In this document: piece by piece, positions 6,467 to 11,655 of the stretch | Numbering within the stretch: position 1 is the first letter of the stretch | How the letters are laid out: each line of letters opens with the position of its first letter | Source of the DNA: JACDAS01 sp046262415 | Lineage (GTDB): Bacteria > Actinomycetota > Thermoleophilia > Gaiellales > Gaiellaceae | Direction: 5' to 3' | Length of the DNA stretch: 24,334 nucleotides | Assembly (NCBI GenBank): GCA_046262415.1 | Contig: JBHEMU010000058.1 | Span: forward strand, 1-24,334 | The notes under the pieces: model-generated | Told to the model about the DNA's origin: nothing | The model's input: the letters and a program-made list of their open reading frames with translations, nothing else | Database searches by the model: none | Translations under genes and position numbers: made by a program

Positions 6467-7657
6467 ATGGCGACCGTGCTCTGCGTGCTGTACGAGGACC
6501 CCGTCGACGGGTATCCACCCCCGTACGCCCGCGACGGCGTCCCCAGGATCGAGCGGTACCACGACGGACAGTCGACCCCGTCGCCGGAGCGGATCGACTT
6601 CACGCCGGGTGAGCTGCTCGGCTGCGTCTCCGGCAAGCTCGGCCTGAGGCGCTTCCTCGAGGAGCGCGGGCACCGGCTGGTGGTCACCTCGGACAAGGAC
6701 GGGCCGGGCTCCGTGTTCGAGCGCGAGCTCCCGGAGGCCGAGATCGTCGTCTCGCAGCCGTTCTGGCCCGCGTACCTGACGGCCGAGCGGATCGCCCGCG
6801 CCCCGAAGCTGAAGCTGGCGATCACGGCGGGGATCGGCTCCGACCACGTCGACCTGCAGGCGGCGATCGACCGCGGGATCACGGTCGCCGAGGTGACGTA
6901 CTCGAACAGCATCAGCGTCTCCGAGCACGTGGTGATGATGATCCTCGCGCTCGTCCGCAACTACATCCCGTCCCACCGCGTCGTGGTCGAGGGCGGCTGG
7001 AACATCGCCGACTGCGTCTCGCGCTCGTACGACCTCGAGGGCATGCAGGTCGGCACCGTCGCCGCGGGACGCATCGGCTCGGCCGTTCTGCGGCGCCTGA
7101 AGCCGTTCGAGGTCGGCCTGCACTACACCGACCGGCACCGGCTGCCAGGTAGCGTCGAGCGCGACCTCGGCGTCACGTTCCATGCGACGCCCGAGTCCCT
7201 GGTCGGCGTCTGCGACGTCGTCACGATCAACGCGCCACTGCATCCGGAGACGGAGCACCTCTTCGACGACGAGCTGATCGGCCGGATGAAGCGGGGCGCA
7301 TACCTCGTCAACACGGCGCGCGGCAAGATCTGCGACCGGGACGCGGTCGCCCGCGCGCTCGAGAGCGGGCAGCTCGCCGGCTACGCCGGGGACGTCTGGT
7401 TTCCCCAGCCGGCGCCCCGGGATCACCCCTGGCGGACGATGCCCAACCACGGCATGACGCCGCACACCTCCGGGACGAGCCTCTCGGCGCAGGCCCGCTA
7501 CGCGGCCGGCACGCGCGAGATCCTCGAGTGCTGGCTCGGCGGCAGGCCGATCCGCGACGAGTACCTGATCGTCGACCGCGGCCGGCTGGCCGGGTCGGGC
7601 GCTCACTCGTACAGCGCCGGAGACGCCACCGGCGGCTCCGACGAGACCGCGCGCTAG
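6467..7657 (+). CDS. fdh: NAD-dependent formate dehydrogenase
   Basis: A 396-residue D-isomer-specific 2-hydroxyacid dehydrogenase family member that oxidises formate to CO2 with NAD+. It is collinear with the well-studied Pseudomonas sp. 101 enzyme, including the specific N-terminal stretch DPVDGYPPPYARDGVPRIE. Residues known to be essential in that enzyme are all present with a one-residue offset for the initiator Met: Ile123, Asn147, Asp222/Arg223 (NAD specificity), Arg285, Gln314, His333 and Ser335. The Rossmann region reads VGTVAAGRIGSAVLRRL, where this family has Ala in place of a canonical glycine. The C-terminus GAHSYSAGDATGGS is family-specific. The ATG at 6467 lacks a strong Shine-Dalgarno. 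No partner formate genes are adjacent. It could provide NADH from formate made during C1 metabolism. Confidence 0.97.
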   Translation: MATVLCVLYEDPVDGYPPPYARDGVPRIERYHDGQSTPSPERIDFTPGELLGCVSGKLGLRRFLEERGHRLVVTSDKDGPGSVFERELPEAEIVVSQPFWPAYLTAERIARAPKLKLAITAGIGSDHVDLQAAIDRGITVAEVTYSNSISVSEHVVMMILALVRNYIPSHRVVVEGGWNIADCVSRSYDLEGMQVGTVAAGRIGSAVLRRLKPFEVGLHYTDRHRLPGSVERDLGVTFHATPESLVGVCDVVTINAPLHPETEHLFDDELIGRMKRGAYLVNTARGKICDRDAVARALESGQLAGYAGDVWFPQPAPRDHPWRTMPNHGMTPHTSGTSLSAQARYAAGTREILECWLGGRPIRDEYLIVDRGRLAGSGAHSYSAGDATGGSDETAR

Positions 7658-7675
7658 GACCCCCCGCCGGCAAAG

Positions 7676-7693
7676 ATGGGCCGCCCGGCCCAT
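7676..7693 (+). terminator. Hairpin downstream of formate dehydrogenase
   Basis: Perfect 7-bp stem ATGGGCC-GCCC-GGCCCAT starting 18 bases after the formate dehydrogenase stop codon. No T-run follows, so it could be a weak terminator or a leader structure for the next gene. Confidence 0.4.
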
Positions 7694-7715
7694 GGCGCCC
7701 CACCGTCCGCGCTGG

Positions 7716-7728
7716 CACGGTTGCCGTG
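7716..7728. promoter_or_regulatory. Inverted repeat upstream of the secreted glycosidase-like gene
   Basis: CACGG-TTG-CCGTG, a perfect 5-bp inverted repeat ending 26 bases upstream of the GTG start at 7755. A further CCGTG follows at 7735-7739. It is a candidate operator or small leader hairpin; chance occurrence is possible at this GC content. Confidence 0.25.
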
Positions 7729-7754
7729 AGGGTCCCGTGCGGAGGGGGAAATCT

Positions 7755-9344
7755 GTGAGGAGTGGCACCTGGCTCGGCGGCCGCACCGCAGTGCTCGCGG
7801 TTGCGGTCGCGCTGGTCGGCGGGTTCGGGGCCGGCGGGGCGGGAGCGACGAACACCCGTCCCGATGCGAGCGGCACGATCCTGCTCGACGGGTCGAAGAT
7901 CTTCCCGATCGTCCTCTCGAAGGGACCGCCCCGCGACGGCACGACCCCCCTCGGCGGGAATGCCCTCGACGAGGTCGTCGGGGCGGGCGCGAACTTCTTC
8001 AAGGTCGGGCCGCCGACCACGGTGTGGACGAATGCCGACATCGACGACGCCGTTCAGTGGGACCGGGCGGTGGCGGCTCGGGGCGTCTACACGTGGATCA
8101 ACCTCAGCACGCTCAGCCGCGCCCAGCCGGGGTCGGCCCAGGACACGATCCTGCAGCGGGTTATCACGACCCTGAAGGGCGACGCGACCGGCAGTGCCGG
8201 GCTCGGCATGTGGAAGGGGGCGGACGAGCCGTGGTGGGGCGGCGTCCCGGCCTCGGCGCTTCGGTTCGCGTACTGCCGCGGGACCTCGCGTGGAGATCCG
8301 TCCTGGTGCGCCGGCGAGCCGCCGCTCGACTCGGAGCACCTCTGGGTAACGATCCAGGCGCCGCGGGGCACGGCCGCCGACCTCGCCCCCTACTCGGCCG
8401 TCACCGACACGCATGGCGTCGACGTCTACCCGGTCACGTTCGGCAACGCCGACCCCGACCTGCACGGGGTCGGGCGCTGGACGAGCACGATCCGCTCGGT
8501 GACGCCGAGCGCGTCGGTCTGGACGGTGCTGCAGGTCTGCGCGAGCGGCAGCCACAACGGCACCGGCAGCTACGTGCTGCCGACCAGGCTGCAGGAGCGC
8601 TACATGATGTACGACGCGATCATCAACGGCGCCCGCAGCCTCGGCTTCTACGGCGGCAACAATCCCAACTGCTACACCTCCACCGACAGCGCCCACGGGT
8701 GGAACTGGACGTTCTGGTACACCGTCCTGAAGGGGCTGATCCAGGAGATCAACGCCTCCAGCCCGCTCGCGCCGGCACTCGTCGACCCCGGCTCGAACCA
8801 GGTACTCTCGACGACGGACTCGACGACGCAGGCGATCCGCCGGGACGGCGCGAACGGCGACTACTGGGTGATCGCCGCGCGCAGCGGCGCCGGCACGCGC
8901 GACGTCACGATCGGGGGGCTGCCCTCGAGCATCGCGAGCGGGACGGTGTACACGGAGGGACGCTCGGTCGAGGTGGAGAACGGCTCGTTCACGGACTCGT
9001 TCGACCGCTGGGGCGTGCACGTCTACCGCTTCGCTCCCCCCGCGCCGACCGCCGTCGGCGTGAGGTCGTTCTCGGCTCGCAGCGTCGCCGGCGGCGTCCG
9101 CCTCGCCTGGCGGACGAGCTCGGAGGCGACGGCGCTCGGCTTCGTGCTCTACCGCGAGCGGGGCGGCGAGCGGGTCCGGCTCGGCTGGAGTCCGGTCGTC
9201 GCGGGAGGGGCGGCGAGGGGCGGCCGCTACTCGTGGCTCGACCGGCGAGCGCCTCGCGCCGGGCGCTGGCGCTACCGCCTCCAGGCCGTCGGCACGGACG
9301 GCCGCCGTTCCTGGGCGGGCACGGCCGTCGTCCGGCGTCGCTAG
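7755..9344 (+). CDS. Secreted glycoside-hydrolase-like TIM-barrel protein with C-terminal Fn3-like domain
   Basis: A 529-residue exported protein. The GTG at 7755 follows GGAGGGGG at 7741-7748, a good Shine-Dalgarno, and opens a signal peptide (RTAVLAVAVALVGGFGAG, cleavage near residue 32). The body resembles a (beta/alpha)8 glycosidase: FPIVLSKGPPR near 50-60, repeated barrel-like segments (GANFFKVGPP, GVYTWINLST), a DEPWW motif at 157-161 with Glu158 as a candidate acid/base, GVDVYPV at 221-227, and NGARSLGFYGG at 291-301. Cysteines at 174, 185, 262 and 306 may form disulfides. Residues about 430-529 form an Fn3-like beta domain (GGVRLAWRTSSEATALGFVLYR). No specific GH family is claimed. 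The stop codon TAG is also the end of repeat copy 3. Confidence 0.7.
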   Translation: MRSGTWLGGRTAVLAVAVALVGGFGAGGAGATNTRPDASGTILLDGSKIFPIVLSKGPPRDGTTPLGGNALDEVVGAGANFFKVGPPTTVWTNADIDDAVQWDRAVAARGVYTWINLSTLSRAQPGSAQDTILQRVITTLKGDATGSAGLGMWKGADEPWWGGVPASALRFAYCRGTSRGDPSWCAGEPPLDSEHLWVTIQAPRGTAADLAPYSAVTDTHGVDVYPVTFGNADPDLHGVGRWTSTIRSVTPSASVWTVLQVCASGSHNGTGSYVLPTRLQERYMMYDAIINGARSLGFYGGNNPNCYTSTDSAHGWNWTFWYTVLKGLIQEINASSPLAPALVDPGSNQVLSTTDSTTQAIRRDGANGDYWVIAARSGAGTRDVTIGGLPSSIASGTVYTEGRSVEVENGSFTDSFDRWGVHVYRFAPPAPTAVGVRSFSARSVAGGVRLAWRTSSEATALGFVLYRERGGERVRLGWSPVVAGGAARGGRYSWLDRRAPRAGRWRYRLQAVGTDGRRSWAGTAVVRRR

Positions 9345-9438
9345 GCGGCGCTTGCGACGCCGACCTCAGGAGCGCGGGCTTTGCCCGTGCTCCGTCTGAG
9401 CCGACCGCACGAGCGCATCGGGTAAGACCCACGCTCCC
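9341..9438 (-). repeat. Interspersed multi-hairpin repeat, copy 3 (inverted)
   Basis: Reverse orientation relative to copies 1 and 2, running from CTAGGCGGCG to ACGCTCCC. Its terminal CTAG provides the TAG stop of the glycosidase-like gene. It has the same three hairpins as the other copies; the central stem has loop AAA instead of AA, and the first hairpin reads GGGT-CTT-ACCC. It is followed directly by copy 4, with which it is nearly identical, so the pair probably arose by tandem duplication. Confidence 0.9.
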
Positions 9439-9535
9439 AGGCGGCGCTTGCGACGCCGACCTCAGGAGCGCGGGCTTTGCCCGTGCTCCGTCTGAGCCGA
9501 CCGCACGAGCGCATCGGGTAAGACCCACGCTCCTA
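9439..9535 (-). repeat. Interspersed multi-hairpin repeat, copy 4 (inverted, tandem with copy 3)
   Basis: Head-to-tail duplicate of copy 3 with a spacing of about 97 bp. It shares all copy-3-specific bases in the first hairpin and loop, and differs only at the ends: CTCCTA here against CTCCCA at the junction. It lies between the end of the glycosidase-like gene and the promoter at 9589. Nothing coding is supported here. Confidence 0.9.
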
Positions 9536-9588
9536 AGCCCGCGCCGGGCGGAGACCGACCTCCCAACCTTTTGCCGACCCGAGGGCTC

Positions 9589-9617
9589 TTGACTCTATGT
9601 ATGAAAGGTCGTACGTT
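9589..9617 (+). promoter_or_regulatory. Sigma-70-type promoter for the matrixin-like peptidase operon
   Basis: TTGACT at 9589-9594 (one mismatch to TTGACA), exactly 17 bases of spacer, then TACGTT at 9612-9617 (TAnnnT form). Predicted transcription start is near 9624, giving a leader of about 138 bases. This is the best-formed promoter in the window. Confidence 0.6.
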
Positions 9618-9761
9618 CGCGCCGCGAAGCACCTTCCGTTTCGCGGACAGAAAGGGAGTCACGGAGCAGGTTGCCGGAAGCGAGGCTGGTTCGCCGTCGT
9701 TGGGGTCCGCCAGGCCGCGCTCTCGAGCTCCCATCGATCGATGGATGAGAGAGGAGGGCAG
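9618..9761 (+). other. Long 5' leader of the peptidase operon, with an initial hairpin
   Basis: About 140 non-coding bases between promoter and ATG. A perfect 7-bp stem CCGCGAA/TTCGCGG (9622-9628 with 9640-9646) lies at the very start of the predicted transcript. The rest is less GC-extreme than its surroundings. The known riboswitch classes considered, including c-di-AMP ydaO, did not fit. An open frame starting at 9597 reads through this region but shows no protein-like signal before the signal peptide at 9762. The region 9345-9761 otherwise holds only repeats and the promoter. Confidence 0.4.
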
Positions 9762-10349
9762 ATGAAGGTACTGCGATTTCGGCGCATGTTCCTCGTGACG
9801 GCCGTGGCTCTCGGCCTGGTGTTGGTCGTCGGCGCCATCGAGGCGGCGGCGCACAACTGGAGCACCTACAGGTGGCCACGGAGAGGCTCGCAGGTGAAGA
9901 TGTACTTCTGGGATCAGACGGGCGGGTGCCCCAACGGGGGTACGGCGACGAACGACGCGCTGTACGACATCTACTACAACCCGCACCCGGTCTGGACCTA
10001 CTGCACGACCTACCACACGGACATCAGCGTCTTCAGGACGAACGAGCCCGGAGCGTGGTTCTGCGGACTGGCCGAGATCTGGCTGTCCGGCAGCTCGATC
10101 ACCCACGGTCACGCTCGCCTGAACGGCGCCTGCACGAGCGGCTCAGGGTTGAGCGGGAAGGCCTTCGCGCAGGGCATCTACTGCCAGGAGATCATGCACA
10201 CGCTCGGGTTGGACCACTCGAACACGAACGACTGCATGGGGCTCTCGTACTTCAGCGGGAGCAACGGCCGGTGGTACATGGGTAACACCGGCGCGTACAG
10301 ATACGACTGGGACCACCAGTCGGCCGACCTCTACTACAAGTACCGCTAA
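9762..10349 (+). CDS. Secreted matrixin-like (metzincin) protein with QExxH motif
   Basis: A 195-residue exported protein. The ATG at 9762 has a strong Shine-Dalgarno (GAGGAGGGCAG). The signal peptide FLVTAVALGLVLVVGAIEAAA ends near residue 30. The metzincin zinc motif H-E-x-x-H-x-x-G-x-x-H appears as QEIMHTLGLDH (142-152): Glu143, His146, Gly149 and His152 are kept, but the first zinc ligand is Gln142. A Met-turn candidate, DCMG, follows with Met159. Six cysteines (56, 81, 101, 124, 141, 158) could form three disulfides. From memory, the CQE-x-x-HTLGL variant recurs in actinobacterial secreted proteins, so it may be a family trait and not a local mutation; whether it is catalytically active is uncertain. 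It is followed 23 bp later by a membrane-anchored protein, probably in the same transcript. Confidence 0.75.
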   Translation: MKVLRFRRMFLVTAVALGLVLVVGAIEAAAHNWSTYRWPRRGSQVKMYFWDQTGGCPNGGTATNDALYDIYYNPHPVWTYCTTYHTDISVFRTNEPGAWFCGLAEIWLSGSSITHGHARLNGACTSGSGLSGKAFAQGIYCQEIMHTLGLDHSNTNDCMGLSYFSGSNGRWYMGNTGAYRYDWDHQSADLYYKYR

Positions 10350-10372
10350 TGGCCGGCGATGAGAGGAGAGTC

Positions 10373-11137
10373 ATGAAGAACCAAGGTCTCATCGGCTGGG
10401 TCGTCGCGGCGGTGCTCGGGGCGGCGCTGGTGAGCGTGCTCATCTACAACGCCGCGAGCGGCGACGACGGCAGGTCGGCCGCGATCGGATCGACCAGCGG
10501 TCCGGGCCTCGGTCCGCCGCCCGAGGTCGCCGAAGACACCAGCAGGATCCAGGACGCGAAGAATGCGGCTGGCAAGGACAAGCTCCCGCCGATCGAGCGG
10601 GGGACCTCCGCGCCCCGGGTGGCGGACAACCCGCCGCGGGACTGCGATCCCAACCTGGAGCCGAACGCGTTCCCGGAATGGCGCAACAACCCGCAGACCC
10701 TGGCCGAGGCAGGTGCGATGGCGAACCAGACCATCGTCGGTACGGTGACGGGCGTCAGCCAGGGGCCGGCGCTGCGCGCGTCGGCACCGACGGAGCCCGG
10801 CGGTGCGGTGGAGACCCCCGTCCAGAACGTGAGCATCAGGGTCGACCAGGCCATCAAGGGTGTCGCGAGGGTCGGTATCACCCTCACGTTCCAGAGGCTG
10901 GGAGACGCGCAGGGCTGCCTGCGTGTTGCCGGGGATCCTCCGTACCAGCAGGGGCAGCGCGTGATGCTGCTGCTCGAGAACGGGGCCGAGGGGCGGCCAC
11001 CGCACGTGATCTCGCCCGCGGGCCGCTATGGGATCGGGCGGAGCGGGGCGCTTCAGCCCCTGGCCGAGAACCCGTTCGCGGCCGAGGTCGCGGGCCAGCC
11101 CCTCGAGCAGGTCACCCCGAAGCTGCGAAGCGGCTAG
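10373..11137 (+). CDS. Membrane-anchored extracytoplasmic protein of unknown function
   Basis: A 254-residue protein with an N-terminal membrane anchor (GLIGWVVAAVLGAALVSVLIY, 5-25), a low-complexity linker rich in Gly/Pro/Asp to about residue 90, and a beta-rich domain at about 118-225 containing IVGTVTGVSQG, VQNVSIRVDQAIKG and YQQGQRVMLLLENG. That pattern (a vvG-x-V start, an xxVxxxlKG middle, a GxRVxLLL end) resembles an exported beta-domain often seen beside secreted proteases; this is family recollection, not a firm assignment. The ATG at 10373 is preferred over the ATG at 10349 because GAGAGGAGAG precedes it at proper spacing. Likely co-transcribed with the matrixin-like gene. The stop TAG lies within a GGCTAGG triple repeat, followed by a strong hairpin. 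Confidence 0.7.
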   Translation: MKNQGLIGWVVAAVLGAALVSVLIYNAASGDDGRSAAIGSTSGPGLGPPPEVAEDTSRIQDAKNAAGKDKLPPIERGTSAPRVADNPPRDCDPNLEPNAFPEWRNNPQTLAEAGAMANQTIVGTVTGVSQGPALRASAPTEPGGAVETPVQNVSIRVDQAIKGVARVGITLTFQRLGDAQGCLRVAGDPPYQQGQRVMLLLENGAEGRPPHVISPAGRYGIGRSGALQPLAENPFAAEVAGQPLEQVTPKLRSG

Positions 11138-11152
11138 GGGCTAGGGGCTAGG
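11132..11152 (+). repeat. Triple GGCTAGG tandem repeat over a stop codon
   Basis: Three exact copies of the 7-mer GGCTAGG. Because 7 is not a multiple of 3, the TAG triplets at 11135, 11142 and 11149 fall in all three forward frames, the first being the actual stop of the preceding gene. Confidence 0.9.
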
Positions 11153-11165
11153 GAGAGGCACGAGA

Positions 11166-11196
11166 CAGAGGCCGCCGGTCTTCCCGGCGGCCTCTG
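11166..11196 (+). terminator. Strong stem-loop terminator of the peptidase operon
   Basis: Perfect 13-bp stem CAGAGGCCGCCGG with its complement CCGGCGGCCTCTG around a 5-base loop, 28 bases after the preceding stop. There is no T-tract, but the stem is the second longest perfect hairpin in the window and sits between two separate operons. Confidence 0.75.
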
Positions 11197-11226
11197 CGTG
11201 CTATGAATCTTCCTGTGGGAGCTCGC

Positions 11227-11655
11227 GTGCCGAAGGTCGCAATCGCGACGGCGGTCTTCCTGGGCGCCGGGTGTGCCGCGGCCGCTCCCAAGGACCCCCC
11301 GCCGACGGTTCCGGGCGTGATGTCGGCTCCGCCGCCGGCCTGGATCGAGACCCGCGGCGGCGACCGCTGGCTCGCGTTCTCGGACTACTGCTGGACGACC
11401 ACCTGCATCGACTCCCGGCCCTTCGACCAGCGGAAGGACATTCCGCGGATCGCCGTCGACGCCGGCGAGGTGGTGCGCTTCCACCTCGGCTTCAAGCCCT
11501 CGAAGCTCTGGGTCGAGCGGGGGGACAAGACCTACCCGCTCAGGTACCTGCGCGTCGCGAGGTGGCGCGTTCGGGGCGCGGGTAGGTTCATCGAGCTCTA
11601 CGCACTGAAGACGGGTTTCCGGGCCCAGTACGTCGCACGCATCCGCGTCCGTTGA
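11227..11655 (+). CDS. Small lipoprotein of unknown function
   Basis: A 142-residue predicted lipoprotein: VPKVAIATAVF then the lipobox LGAGC, with the acylated Cys at residue 16 from the GTG at 11227. That start is chosen over the ATG at 11203 because GGGAG lies at the right distance and because the signal peptide then has normal length; the ATG sits straight after the terminator with no Shine-Dalgarno. The mature part contains FSDYCWTTTCIDSR, with a Cys pair likely to be disulfide bonded, and IPRIAVDAGEVVRFHLGF, suggesting a beta-sandwich. The TGA stop overlaps the TTG start of the next gene (TTGA), so translation of the membrane protein is probably coupled to it. The family has no name known to me. 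Confidence 0.7.
   Translation: MPKVAIATAVFLGAGCAAAAPKDPPPTVPGVMSAPPPAWIETRGGDRWLAFSDYCWTTTCIDSRPFDQRKDIPRIAVDAGEVVRFHLGFKPSKLWVERGDKTYPLRYLRVARWRVRGAGRFIELYALKTGFRAQYVARIRVR

Noticed and set aside
9341..9535. Possible CRISPR-like array
   Set aside because: There are two tandem units of about 97 bp with no short direct repeats and unique spacers, no cas genes, and dispersed copies elsewhere.
8024..9592. Open frame with a repeated ACDADLRSAG peptide
   Set aside because: The repeated peptide is only the translation of repeat copies 3 and 4. The rest is a frame shadow of the glycosidase-like gene.
9618..9761. c-di-AMP (ydaO) riboswitch in the peptidase leader
   Set aside because: Conserved ydaO core segments are not recognisable; only a simple hairpin is seen.
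10349..10372. ATG overlapping the peptidase stop as start of the membrane-anchored protein
   Set aside because: The ATG 24 bases later has a proper Shine-Dalgarno and gives a normal signal-anchor N-terminus.
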